Below are positions 12,441 through 25,557 of a DNA stretch of 64,000 nt, piece by piece. Location of the stretch: the NCBI RefSeq assembly GCF_910591885.1, contig NC_063286.1, forward strand, positions 1,860,001-1,924,000, in the 5' to 3' direction. This DNA comes from Bombus terrestris. Taxonomy: Eukaryota; Arthropoda; Insecta; Hymenoptera; Apidae. Each line of letters starts with the position of its first letter. The stretch's first letter is position 1. Both the position numbers and the translations under genes were made by a program. The notes under the pieces were generated by a model that worked only from the letters and a program-made list of their open reading frames with translations, made no database searches and was not told the origin of the DNA.

Positions 12441-15400
12441 TTTATATACATATACAGAGGATTATATACATATGCATATTCTATTGCTCTCACACCGTTT
12501 CTCTGAAACTCAAATTCGAACTCGAACTAGCTGGTTCGCACGCGTTGCTACTCGTTTTACTTGCATGTTCGGCGGGCCCGTGCACGCGTGTTCGTGTCCT
12601 TTATGCGAATGCGTATCTCTCTTATCGCGCACGCGAGCCCAAAGCACTAGTTATTACGACGTTACGTAGGCAAATGGTACAGACAGACACACGACTAGCT
12701 CGATGCAGAGATGCAGAGATGTCGAATCGATACACCGGTACACAGGATCGCAGCTGGATGCAGACATCGAGCCATCATCGATACGCAGATTACTTAAGTA
12801 CTTGCCAACCCCGTTTCGTCGGCTGCCGGCATTTCGGAAATCGAAGCGGCTGCAACAACGTTATTGGCCCCTTGCGAAACGAGCTCGCCGTTTCTCCACC
12901 TGATTCGCGCGCCATCCTTATCGCCGAGTTAACGGCAGCTTGCGATATTTCGTTTTCGCGCGATAGCCATTTCGAATATCAGACTCCTCGATTCTCTCCT
13001 TGACGAAGTAGATAACGTTTGTCTTTTGGCTTTATGCTTTCTAGATCGTGTGACACGATTGTGTATCCTAAAATAGTTGCGTAACGTAACGATATTCTGA
13101 TCTCTGAGATTGTAAACTTCGCGCGTTCGATTGACGAGCCAACGAGAGCCAGACTCGTCTGTTTAAAATGCGAAAGATCGATGGCAGTCGATCGGAACAA
13201 CGAACGTGTTCTTATATCCGGCGTCTCTAATTTCCGGAATTTGCTCTGGAGTCTTCCGCGCCATTTATTAGTTGGAGAGGCTCGCGTATAATATTGATAG
13301 CCTGAAAAAGCGGTGGCGGGTTATGGAAGTCAGATATATCCAGTTATAGGCTACTATCTTGGGAAATGGAGAATCGATATGCACGTTCCAGTCGGCTAGG
13401 AAGATTAGGTAGGATATCGAGGATGTAGATAGAGCGGGTCGGGTTTCGAAAGCTTGAAAAAAATTTGCCATAGGTTCTCCATTCCCGCGAGTTGCCACCG
13501 GACGATCTACGTCGAATTGCTAGGAATTCCGGCTTAGCCTCGCCTATCTGGCGAAACATTCTCTCAATTAAGCCTGCAACTGCAGGAAGCAAGCTTGCGC
13601 TCAGATAGCGCCGATAACAGGTCGAGCGTCGTTCGCCGTCAACGCGATCCGTTGGCTGAAGCCTTCACACCGGAGAATCTTCATCGCGGTTTAGATAACG
13701 TACGGAGAACGCCATTCGGCTGGTAAATATTAACCTTGGCGAAAATTAGTCCAAACTAACTAACGCTGTTTCAAGGCGAAGCTATCAAATCTTGGTATGG
13801 CTATTCAAATCTTTGTTCTATACCACGCAACTTCATTTCGTAGTTTTCCCTACGGCGATCCGTGGAAAGTGGTTCGAAATTTGACATGGATATCGTGGTA
13901 TGGGGTAGCTATTAGTAGCTTATAACACGGATCGACGGGAAAGAGGGACAGAGAAATGGAGAGATTGTTTGCGAGCGGAGGAGAGAGGAAGAGCGAACCA
14001 TTATCGTAATTTCACTTACATGGCCTATTTCCAAGGATGGATTCCAATCAACGAGCAGCTTCTGGATTGTAGATTCGCACGACTGATTACATCGGAATAG
14101 ACTAATGGATGTATGGATTAAATGCACTTTCGTTGCTTGGTTCGATCCGTTGTCCAACGGACAACGCGTGCCTTCCACTTTGATTCTCACGATTGTTGCG
14201 TAAACGCCAATTAGGGTGCCGCGGCAAGTCCTTACGGACGATAAACGCCTAGACGAGTCAACTCGCAATAATAACGGTCGCTTGTCGGTGATAATGGCCG
14301 CTGATTCAGCGCTATTTTGACTGGAGCGCGTGCGCGCTCGCGCACCTCCGCCTCCGCCTGCGCCTCCGCCGCCAACGAGCAACATAATCGCATGGCTTGC
14401 AATTTTCGAATCTCTATAAACACCGACGGTCAGCAAATTAACCCTTGCATCGGTCCTGTGCTCCCGTCGTTCTTCCTCCGGTTCTTCTTGGTTCGCTTCC
14501 GCGACTCATCCCCCGCCCTTAGGAACCACCTTCAACCCTCTGCTTCTCCCGTTGACGAGTCGGTAAATGCTGAGTATTTAGGATTCGCGAGTTTCGTCGT
14601 GTAAACTGAGGCGAAACTCTCGCCCGAGCAAATATTTGATTCCTAAGTCTCGATGAAACACACCGCGATTCACCTCCTCGTTGCCTGGTCGTTGGCCCTA
14701 GCTGCCTAGTTCCCAGACCCAGACTTCCTTCCGCTGGATCATTAAAGCGATTATTAAGCGCGTGTACGCTGGCTGGCAAAGTTGTTTAATCAGCAGCGAG
14801 GATAAGTAGAAGATGGATGTGTCGGAGATTATTGAGCTCGGCCCGTTTCAAACGTTACCGGACGTTTTATCGAGCATCATAGTATAATAGGATAGTAGGC
14901 CACTCGAGAACGAATAGGCGAGTAACTCTGTTGTGACGCTTCCAAATGGACTAGAGTGCGCTTGAAACAATCTTTGATAATTTCCAAAATTTGTCCGATA
15001 ACTCGGCGATTTTTCAGCGATGTGCTCGAAACAGCTATAGCCGACTACTTTAATGGTTTCGCAACTAAGGAATGCGGATTTTATCATCAGTTGGTATTGA
15101 CAAAATCAGCGCTCACTTAGTTGCCAGCCCAAAAAGTTCGTATTTTCATTGACATTGCCAAATGGATGATAAATTGGTTCCTAAACAGATATTCCTCTCG
15201 TCTAGCAAATGCTCGACGAGTATACTCGACGTATTACGAATCTTTACGTATCTTGGTACGTTTTTATGTATTTTATGTATATTTTATGTATTTTAAGCAC
15301 GGACACTCGTCTGTTGTCCCTCGGATCGTCGAATAAAAAAATGACGACAGTCAAAGGAATAATAGGTATCTAATAGGTGAGTGCTCTATCTTGGATCGAG

Positions 15401-17493
15401 TATATGGAGGATATATTTTGGTGTGCGGAGGATTTGAATAAATTAGTTTGTTTTGTTTTAGTTTTAAAATAATTTGAGACGAAGAGATTAAAGATCGTTG
15501 TGATAAATATAGGTGATATTATTTTTCAATTGGAATTCGGGATTTAGAAGTTAATTCGAATGTTGCCCGTTCGATCGTCAGCGGGAGCGAAAGAAATATT
15601 GGAAGGCGAACGAAATATGGAAATACAGAGACATAGAAGGTTTTTCAGAGGCAGTCGCGCACAGATGTGATTTCCGTGGTCCCTTTGTCGATCACAGACT
15701 AGATATTTTTTCCCGGAATGTTGGCGGAAAGTTTCGTTCCCATGAAAGCAGTTTTCGACGTTTCGTCCACTATTTCGCAGCGCATTGTCGAGTAGACTAC
15801 GTGCAGGAGGTGCGTTGGACGTGGGCCAACGACGACGGACAAGCAGAAGGGAATTTTCTCTGTAATTCATTTAACAACGAGGTCCGACACAGAAAAATTC
15901 ATTCGTTAAAATCGTCTGGACGTTGGTCGAACATTGGCCTCGTATCAGACGAGTTCCTGTCAATGTGATTGCTGTGAGAAGATAAGAAATTGGTATAGAT
16001 AGAGTATTCTCTTAGAAGCGAACTAATTTCCTTTATTCGGGAATAAAGAGGGATCGGCAAAGGTGAGATTATTGAAAATATGAAAATATATACGCGAGTG
16101 CAGCAGCTAGGATCGAGATCGCGTTTTAACTTAAAATATCATATAAATAGATGAAATGCTCGGGGCATATTGGTCTTGCGAAAATTAATAGTGTTTCATG
16201 CCTACAGTGTATTATTCCTCTGTGTATTCATTTCAAACGATTATCGAAGGCATTCGATGGATTAGGCAGGTTGTAACCCTCTTTCAGAGACCAGTGAACA
16301 CGTCGAGCCACGTCTAAACGTATTCGACAAAGAAAGGAAGACGAAGCCAACCAAAGTGGGCCGTTCTCCGGTCGATACTCCGGCCTACTGGCTCGCGTTA
16401 AACCAAATTTAACAGATTCATGGGGTTGCTCTAGTCTGCGCTGCGCTAGCACTTGCAGAGGAAACCAGAGGAGTAGCCAGGTACTTTACGGTTGAGTTTA
16501 CAAAATACGTTCTGCGTTGGACCCCTTGTCAATTGTTTACGCATCGTTCGGTATCCTCGAAGCAACGCTATCCTCGAAGCAATCTCCATTTCCAGCTAAT
16601 GCGATGTTTTTGGAAAATCCTTTCTTTCTGATGTGAAATAGTTTTAGTTGGACCGGAAGGCAACGTTGAATGAACAGTTGTCCGCAGACGTAACCGCGCG
16701 GCGGTGTTTAATTACGAGGTAGAATAAATGTTTCAAAACCGAAACAACGTCGTTATAATTGCGAGCATCTCATTAAGCAACAAACAAGAGAATAAATTGA
16801 ACGAGCGAAATTAACTTGGTATCAGCACGCTTGTAACTGATTATTAAACGACAAATGCGAAAATTACGTTGACCATTAACATGTCAAGAATTACACAATG
16901 AGCGTTCGTGGTTTGGGACCGAGCACGCTGAAACCGAATTCCGATTGTTCCCAGTCGGATTAAATCGCGTTAAACAATTATCAAAGGTAAATAAGATGCG
17001 ACTGTAAAACCGTGCGAGCTCTAATTCGACTTTCAAGCTCGACGAATGTCCTACTGTGAATAATTTGGAATCGGGCGCGGTTGAAAAAGCGCTTGAGGGA
17101 GGGTGGGGGGGGGGGGGGAATGAATGGGGTTCGAAGCCGTCGCTATTCGTCACCAGTCATAGAACATCGCGATGCGATGGCGAAAGGGAGGAAAGTATCA
17201 AGAAGGGGCGGTGTCGAGTGCGACGTCGTTCTCGTCGTGCATCAAAGTAAATTAAACAAACACCGTCTCTGTGGCCGGTGTCGCAACCGCGAGTAATACA
17301 TTTTATGGACGATTTTGCGAAACGCGCGCGCTCCCGCCTACCATCTCCGCGGCCAAATGCGCGCTCTCTCACACGCACGCCGCGTTGGATGCGTTAATCC
17401 CAACCCCCGGCTAACCCTCGCGGTTGAATGCGCCCAGCTAAAAGCCACCACTACTAGCAGCGATGCCGCCGCCATTCATCGAGGCGCTTTCCA

Positions 17494-17497
<4 letters not shown>
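12441..17497. other. non-coding stretch with CpG-rich parts
   Basis: A GC-rich imperfect CCTCCG/CCGCC run lies at 14343-14375. A duplicated 14-mer TATCCTCGAAGCAA stands at 16552 and 16569, and a T-rich 9-mer-like repeat at 15262-15295. On the minus strand a GTAAGT donor word at 14014-14019 follows a 174-codon frame, but that frame runs through the GCC-rich run and shows no domain. No gene can be supported. Confidence 0.35.
17105..17118. repeat. G homopolymer, 14 bases
   Basis: Fourteen consecutive G, preceded by further G-rich sequence (GGGAGGGT). Purine-rich flanks could favour a quadruplex. Confidence 0.93.

Positions 17498-17559
<62 letters not shown>
17498..17559. repeat. (CT)31 microsatellite
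   Basis: An uninterrupted CT run of 62 bases, the longest simple repeat in the window. Frames across it encode only Ser-Leu repeats. Confidence 0.98.
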
Positions 17560-17561
<2 letters not shown>

Positions 17562-20500
17562 CGCTCTGTCCTCCTACCGTCCCCAGAGCACCCACCGGCT
17601 TCCCGTGTCTGTCCCCTCGACCCCTCAACACCGCTCTGCATTACCTCTTGCCCCATCGGCCCAACTATCCCGTTTCTCCGTCCGTTGCGACCTCTCGAGA
17701 GCACAATAGATTCCTGTAACTACCCCTATCTACGCCACGAATCGAATGGCTGTTTGTGTATTCGAGTGTACGGTTATTTGCCGGACACTGCCGCGTTATG
17801 TGTGTACACATAGAATCGTTTGGCAACCCCATGGAAATCCAAGACCGCCCACGGTGCCGCTTCGTCCGCCTTTGGATCCGCAACAAGAACGCTGTGCGTT
17901 TTTCACCGGCCATTGTTCACCGAGACTGATGACCAATGCTTCTTGTCGAACCCCTATCCCGTCAGCCGCGTCCAGTCGCTGCAAAGAAAAAGAATCGACA
18001 GATGAAATTGCCGCACCGAGATCCCGAATCTCTCTTGACTGGAAGGAAAGCTTTTCAACGAGAACGTTCGGTCCACTTCGTCTGAAAGTTCGCCCACCTT
18101 ATAGGTTGTTTCTTCTCCAAGTTCACGTTCGAACTGCACGTTTCTAGAGGTATTAGAAGGGTTGCGTGTAGGAGAGTCGCGTCGCGTCGCGTATAGTACG
18201 AAAGAGTTTGGTGAAACGCGGAAAGGGACGAGTGTGAAAAATGTGTGGCGGAGGGTTCGAGACCGAAGGAAAAAGGCGTCACGGTGCGTCTTTTTCTTCG
18301 GATGCCGTGACCAGCGTATACAAGCGTTATTTACGTCGCTGCTCGCGGAGACTACGAGTTAGAAAGCACGCCCACGTATGCCTGTAGTAATTGCTGCCGT
18401 CAGAAACGGTATAATTTACGAGAAATTCTCCGATACCTTCTCCTTACGATATAATTTCTAATTGTCGGTGCAACGTGAAGAGAAACGCATTCGACTAGAG
18501 AGTTTATTTCTTTTCCGCCTTATAGTCGAAATACTCCTTTCCGAATCAACGAATGCCTTTCCATCCGGCCAATTCCGTCCCTCGTAAACTCTGCACATAT
18601 TCTTAGGATAATTTCACGGCGATTGAAAGAGCACCGTAATATCGTCCGTTTACGTAGGAGGAGTGCGAGAGGAACTCGTAAAGAAAGCCCCACGAGCTAA
18701 CATCTCTTCTCACGGGCCAAGGATTTCCGTAATTTCGTTCGGTTCCCCTAATTCCGAGGAAATTGGTTAGGAGGAGAGAGAGTAAAAATTTGGTGCTCTT
18801 AGGCGCGAGTCTTTACGATCGTTCGTGCAACGATAAAGAGTCCCGAGGAAATTAACCGGAGCATAGAACCGATTTCCAGAAGCGATCATCGATTGCCAAA
18901 GGCAATTAGAATGTTTGCGATCTCCGTGCGGCGATACGCGACACAGAGATCGGAAGGAATTCTAGCCTAGTTAGAACGTCGTTCCAACAGCGTGCCACAA
19001 AGTGTTCGCGGCATCGAACGGATCTAATTGCGACGTAAAGTTGTAGATCGGTTCGATGGCCAGGTTCGGTCGATCAGTTTGGCCTTATTTCCATGGAACG
19101 GGAACACGGAGCAGCCTTTCGGGAAGCGACACTCGTATCAAGAGAGACGTGTACGCATCCGTGTGAGCGAATGTGTGCATATGGCCGTCGAGCACAGATC
19201 GACGTTATCGTATTCCGCAGTTCATATCGGCCTGCCTCGGCTACCAACGATCGACCGTAAAAATTTTGAATGACGGAAAACGATTTGTTCGTCGAAGACC
19301 CTTCCGGCACTGCACCCGCATCCGTGCGTTCAGCTTTCGTTTCGCCGGACTCGCTTGACGAAGGAAGATGGACCGATCGTCCGGCAGAATGGACACGCTG
19401 ACGAGCTCCATCGGGCCGCGCTTATTGCGCCGTTTCACCCACGTGAATAGCTTTTGCGAGAGTTCGTTGAGTTGGAGATACGCGCTCTTTGCCGGCATGA
19501 TTGATACGTTCGTTTCGTTTAAAATTCGATCTCGATAAGAGCTGGATAGTTTCGGATCGAAACGAAAATCTTTATCCGGCACGTGTAATTTCTTATCGCG
19601 GAACAAAGTTGTAAGTTAAGGGAGTCGCGTTTTCAAGTACAGAGTGAGAAAAGAGAAGGGAAACGTTGTTGGGTAATTTTCGATCGCTCGAACTCGGTCA
19701 TTACCAACGCAATCGTCGATCAGTAACTACACTCTGGCTAGCGTTGTTTGAGTCGACGGCGCAGGGCCACGATCGAAAGCGAAGCATCGTTTATCTAGAC
19801 GCGAACCGGCCGGTGCTCGACACTGCTCTCGACAGTGATCTGTCGGTTAATACGTCAGTACGATCTATGTAAATGGAAAGCGTCCGGTTGGCGAGCGACG
19901 GCCATTACGCAGTCATCGACCGCAGTCAAATCGCTTCGAAAATATTCAAGTCGCGGCGCGCGAACGGAATCGCTCGACAAATTTATTCGGTTTCGCGCGA
20001 AAGCTCGGTAATTAATCTGACCCCGCGTCTCTGCAGGTAAATCGATTTTTCTTCCTTCTCTGTTTGTTTTCCCGTCTGTCTCTCGTTCTCGCGAGGTAAC
20101 GAAGAGCCGCGTACACCGGAGGGTCGGCTGCTGCCGTATCGTCGCAACACGCTTGCAGACTGCGCGCGTCCATGAATCTAGGAGGGCATCTCGCGCGCGC
20201 TCTTTCCCCAATTAGTCGTTCGGCTATAATTCGCGTTAATCCGCGAGTCGCGCGGAAATCTCCGCGTTTAAATCACCGTGCGATCAGCCAATTAGTCGTG
20301 CTCGGTTGTAGCCGTCGCTCGATTATCAATTACCGTGACCATTCTAACGACCAACAGGGGAGAGGCGGCTTAAGCTCTCTAATTCAATTTTCTGCGAAGC
20401 GTCGGGGATCGGCCGACGCGCAGGGCTGCGATTGCGGCGTTAGCGAACCGCGTGAACATTCCCTGGAAAGATTCCCGCTCGCTTATTATTATCGGCGCGA

Positions 20501-20820
20501 TCGTAGAGACCTAGCGTTACATGCAAATATCGTGTTTGATCCACGATCAATGTGCTTCGACTTTCTCTAGCGTTCGACCGAGCGCTACAGCGCGTCGTCT
20601 CTTGATTAGTCGCGTCTTGCTTAGCCGTTGCGTTGCTGAGATTTTCTCGTTCCTTTTTTCATTAATTTTTTTCATAACGCTCGGCACGTTCGGTCGACTG
20701 GACAAATATTCTTGCAACGAGATGTTTATTCAGCCGGTTAAAGCTGCGACGATACGATTATTTTGATCGAACGGGAAACAATGGGGTAAGCCGGGAGACG
20801 TAGGAGGACGTGCAGGACTA
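17560..20820. other. CpG-rich non-coding block
   Basis: Dense in CpG with few AT tracts, especially 18,150-18,250 and 19,900-20,600. A 12-mer CCAATTAGTCGT occurs twice, 80 bases apart (20208-20219 and 20288-20299). It joins a CCAAT-like word to a homeodomain-type AATTAG core. Open frames are numerous on both strands but overlap one another and show no protein-like conservation pattern. The block could hold a CpG-rich regulatory region; nothing proves it. Confidence 0.3.
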
Positions 20821-20825
20821 TAATA

Positions 20826-21076
20826 CACTGGCTCAGTGGCACCATATTTAATTAATACTTGTTACACGCCGAACATGGCTATTCATGTTGTATTTATTAA
20901 ATATATGTTTACGCTTATCTATATCTTGTCATTTTTACATACATTTTCAAATTTTTGCCAATATAATCATGCCAGCTGTGTGCATTAGGGTACGCACGTT
21001 GGAGTGCTAATGAAATTTCTAAATGTTTCATACATTTTTTCTACGATAGGGGTTGAAATACTTTGGCGAGTCAGTG
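20826..21076. mobile_element. miniature Tc1/mariner-like element (MITE)
   Basis: A 251-base AT-rich insert stands in GC-richer DNA. It begins CACTGGCTCAGTGG and ends, read on the other strand, CACTGACTCGCC, so the termini are imperfect inverted repeats. A TA lies immediately outside each end (20824-20825 and 21077-21078), as expected for TA-targeted Tc1/mariner insertion. The right end, read inward on the minus strand, continues AAAGTATTTCAACCCCTA, of the kind seen in Tc1/mariner ends. No transposase frame is present, so it is non-autonomous. The left repeat is more decayed than the right. It could be a deletion derivative of a longer element rather than a true MITE family. Confidence 0.6.
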
Positions 21077-21088
21077 TATACGTATATA

Positions 21089-21111
21089 CATATATATATA
21101 TATATATATAT
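21089..21111. repeat. (TA)n microsatellite
   Basis: About eleven TA units directly beside the right end of the miniature element, possibly grown from its TA target site. Confidence 0.93.
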
Positions 21112-23037
21112 CCCATCGATCTGTCGAAGCGAGTTGGGTTCAAGTGGCACTCCGTCACGTAACAAGAAGCATAGCGCGAATGAATGAGTTTGTAGAATTC
21201 GTAAAGCAGGTGCGTGTATTTATTTTATTGTTTCTTCTCCCACACCGCCCCCCCCTCGCCTTGTAGCTGAAATACTCAGCATACCGAATTACTATTTGTC
21301 AGATGCAACGTATCGCTGTACCCTGTACGTATAGCCGCCCCTTGGAATTCCTCGGCTGCCGCGATATTCCACGGCGCAAACACGAGCAGACAATTCCAAT
21401 TGTTCGGCTCGCGTTTGCCGATACAATCTCCCTTGGAACGAATTTTATGCATCGAAATATCGATTGAACAAAATTTTCAGACAATCGCGGAATTATCGAA
21501 TCGTTCCGCGCCGTCGATCGACAACTTTCTCTGTCTCTGTTTGTCTGTCTCTCTCCACCTTCCTTTCTTTCTCCGACACGCCTCTTCTAAGTATTTGCCC
21601 GCTCCGAACGAGATGCACTTGCGATTCTTCGACACCCTTCGCATGAGTGCGCTCGCTCGCGCTTACACTTGTATTTACGCGCCCTCCTCCTTTTTGTCTG
21701 ATTTCCATGCTTTTTCGTTCCGTACCCCTTTTACTCACGACCCTGCGTTTCGTTTCTTCCCCTTTTACCAACTCGTCCATTCGCTACGTGCCTTATTAAA
21801 AACATTCTTCAGCCCGGTACATGTTACACGTAAAGTACTCTCGTCGTTAGCACCGACATAATTCTCTCGCAGCGTGATTACTTTTCGCTTCTTCGATACC
21901 AGCACTTGTACGATATTTCACACGGTTACGATTTCATTCTTCCCCTCTTTCTACACTCCTTCCTTTTCAATTTTTTAAAACGACGAACGTAATAGAGTCA
22001 CTGGAACAGAGAACAGGAACGTAAATTTTTCTGACGTTTATCTCGAAACTTTTTACTGCATTTGGGTAACGAGGGAACAGCAACGGATTTACTTACCTAT
22101 GACTCTTCGATAACAATGTCGGCTTAAGATATGCAGCAACTATTCCGATAATTCCGATGTCCCGATTCTCAACTTTATCGACGAGAAAACTGGTGCGCAG
22201 GGCCGATCGCGACATCGGCTTTTCCGGTCGTTTCCCGTCTCTGCTCCCTTTCGTTTCCTTAGTTAATTCGGCAGGTCGTTGGTAAAAAACTGGCTTCGAC
22301 GCTCGGATCGGCAGGAAATCGTTTCAAAATCAAACCAATCTCAGCGAACTTATCAGTAACGTACGTAATACTGCTTGTTCGATTATATCTCTCCTCAATT
22401 TACTTAAATTTCACGGACATTTTATTAATTCCGTGGAATGACACGTTCCTCGATACATGCAGGGTCAAAATGTTTTCAACCGGGCTGAACGTTAATCAAT
22501 TCGATAATTAAAATTTAGATTCAACAATGAATAAGTGATTGGAGCGTAAGCTGATTTAGCGTACGGTTCAATTGCAAATAGAGATCATGTAAGTTTATGG
22601 TAATAGGAACAAAGTACAATAAGAAAGTTGTCCAACTGTCGGCTACGGTGATTCGTGACAAAGATGTAGCCGACCAGCCAACCGAGATCCGATTCGCAAG
22701 TTCCGACCCGGCAAAAGTATCGATCAGTTTCCCTTTACGAAAGAGGGAACACTGACGGATATTGAAAACGTTCCGATACTAGGATCGATCTTTGGGGAAA
22801 GTGGCCGAGCCGGTAATCTCTGTTTCGACCGTGCGTTACGTTCCTCTCTAATTGATATTAATTCGTGGAAAAGCGGAAGCGTAAAGCTCTCTGCAGAGCT
22901 GGCCTCGCTCCTGTTTTCCCTGTGAGCGTATCTTGATTAGCCCGGATGTTTTTCCATTCCGACAATAATCGCTTTTCGCGAAATTAGACCGCGGTACGGA
23001 TGAAATATTAATTCGAAGTCCGGCGACGGGTTATCGC
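21112..23037. other. non-coding stretch, nothing recognised
   Basis: A pyrimidine-rich part lies at 21,520-21,780. A strong minus-strand donor word (AG|GTAAGT, complement at 22091-22096) has no convincing coding frame before it. An imperfect short inverted repeat is at 22729-22754. Confidence 0.4.
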
Positions 23038-23042
23038 GGCTG

Positions 23043-23090
<48 letters not shown>

Positions 23091-23093
23091 GCC
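23038..23093. repeat. (GGCT)n tetranucleotide array
   Basis: About twelve to thirteen CTGG/GGCT units with one GACT variant near the left end, running into GGCCGGCCGG at the right. Confidence 0.96.
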
Positions 23094-25557
23094 GGGGCGT
23101 TTCGACGACGCCAATTTTCCCAGGTAATTACTCGGCCTAGGAAAAAGGCGCGACGAACGCCGAGCTAATTAACGAAAGCCAATGAGCGCGAAAATACGAG
23201 GAATTTTATTCCTCCTCGTTCCCAGGCACGGCCAGTCGTAGTCCTTCGCCCGCCCCGAACAAACGCGCGCACCGTATAAACCTGGACGTCGCTTTCGCGT
23301 TCGACGAAGCACCGCCGCGTAAACCCGCGCTGTCCTGCTGCTGTTTACGAAATAAATAAATATCCTACGTATACGAATACGTAACCACCACGCCGCACTT
23401 TGCTCCCCGCTGTTCCGCGTCTTGTGCAAATCATCCCCCGACTTTTTTACTGTTCTGCTACTTGTGAATGAATTAGAAGTGATACGTGGATGTGTTTACC
23501 TCGGGAATAATCAACTTTGCGTATATAGTTTGATAAAATTGGAAATGTTATATGCCGTTTGACGAGATTCGATTTTTACGTCTATATATTTATGGAAAAT
23601 TTGAAGGTGCGAACATATATTTGCAGAGTACACGCGATATGAAAAAATAAATATAAAACATGGATAACGAAGCGCACATTATAATACCAACGATTAGTAG
23701 ATAAAACGAGTTTCTATCGAGCTTTCATTGTTATAATTATTTTGACAAAAATAAGAATTTCCATAAACATACATAATTGAAGTGGAATAGTCGGAAATGT
23801 GATATTGTATCGAATAGTTGATCAGGCGAAGGACGCTTTGTTTTCGATCATGGAGCGAGAACGCGTGGCTGCGTTGCGAGAGAACGTTACCGGGCAGGAT
23901 AAGCGACGTCGGCGTAGAAGGGTGGCACCAGGAGGGATGGTAGGGAACCGAAGGTGGAGAGAATGGCCCAAAGCAATCGGAACCCCCGTCGAACCGATGT
24001 AGTAGATTCACTTACCTATTCGTCCCTTCGTCTGCCTGGCCCCTCGGTCTTCCCAGGTCTCCGAAATCCCTGACGAGTTACGGCGGACTCGCAGTGACGC
24101 TCAAATTGATTCCACCTACCGTCCGGAATCGAGTTAACGTTTGTTTTACGAGCCTCGGTTTCATTCGCCGCCGATTTGCACGCACTTTGACAGATTAAAA
24201 CCTGATACTGGCAGTTTGCCTGCCGAATGATTGCTCGTTGTTTAATCATCGAACGAGCGAATGCTTGTTTTGTTCTCGTCCACTTTAGTAAAATCTAGAA
24301 ACGAAACTGTAAACGAGTATTCGTTCGTTGTTTAATGATTACTCGTGGAAACGGAAATGCTCCAATCTTTTCGAATGTCCACTCGTGTTTGTCGCGAAGA
24401 CGTAGAACATTCTTAGAGTAATCGGAATTTTCAAATTTTCATTCGACGAACAAGCGAGAAACGCCAAACGAGCAACGAACACTGATTGTTTACGCTTTCG
24501 TTTCTAAATTGGGGTAAAACGGGGAGAAGAAGAAGCTATCGCTCGTTTTTAAACGCTCTGTCCAATCCTGCAAGGTGATTCGATCACCGACAGCGATGTT
24601 TCTCCGAATGATCGAAACTAAAGAAGACAACGTTTCGACAGATGAAATTACGACTGAAAATTGAATTTCCAATTATTGGGAAAAAAATATTCGCGGTTCG
24701 TTGCGAGTGACCTGGGGAATTCTTTTATCGCGCGTCGTCGACGAGACCGCGAAAGGTGAAAACACGATAAAGACATGGAGGCTCTGTTACCTTCTCGCCC
24801 CCTCCCCCCCTCCCTCGCCACGCTATTTTCGTATTCCGGGCGTGTTTGAAATATTGAAAAATCAAGAAAGAATAGCGGAAAAATCGAGAGAATACGAAAG
24901 CCCCGACGGTTATGGGATCAAGAGAATTTCCGAGAAAACTTGCGCACCACTGACGCAGACACGCGTCAAAAAGGATGATATGTACGGGGATGGAACGCGG
25001 CGATGCCGGCTGAACGAGGAAGGGGCGGCGAATGGAGTCGGTGAAGGCGTTGGAAAACCTAACGTTCGTGGTGCGTCAGTGGGGGGCGTTATGGAGGTTG
25101 AAAAGGGTTGATACGAGACAGAGACGTCGAATGGAACGCGAGGGATGTTAAAACGAGGAGACACGGGACACGAGGCCGAAGGAGACTGGAACTTTGTTGT
25201 GTGCGAGTTTCGAGGGTTATATACAAGGAGGAGGGTAACCGCAGGATGAAAAATATTTTGTACAAAGTGTCTCGTTGGAAAACTCTTTCGATCGTCGTGT
25301 TGTGCCCTGTGGTGGATTGTGTTTCTGAACTGTCAAACGACAAGTTGTACCGTAAGCCAATTCGAAATTCATTTCTCGATCCTCTTCATTCTTATATGTA
25401 TATACATCCTCGAATAGATATCAATGTCCATTTATCAATAGAGGAAAAAGGAGAACATTTGCTTTCATGGTAAGAATGACCTGAACGAGGATGATGGCTA
25501 AAGGATATGCGTACATCGCATCGGGTATTTGTAGCCCTCGAGGGGTGAGACGAGCAA
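23094..25557. other. non-coding stretch with a 12-mer duplicated
   Basis: AT-rich at 23,460-23,800, purine-rich at 24,840-25,170. TCGTTGTTTAAT occurs at 24235-24246 and 24325-24336 (90 bases apart). A minus-strand AG|GTAAGT donor word (complement at 24010-24015) follows an open 77-codon frame with no recognisable domain. Confidence 0.35.

Noticed and set aside
12281..13003. 240-codon open frame on the plus strand
   Set aside because: It runs through the CT/CA/CG compound repeat and then GC-rich sequence. Three frames across the repeat are open together and the translation has no protein-like pattern.
14014..24015. Three minus-strand GTAAGT donor words (14014-14019, 22091-22096, 24010-24015), considered as exons of one gene
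   Set aside because: The frames before them share no features, acceptors are lacking, and GTAAGT occurs by chance about this often.
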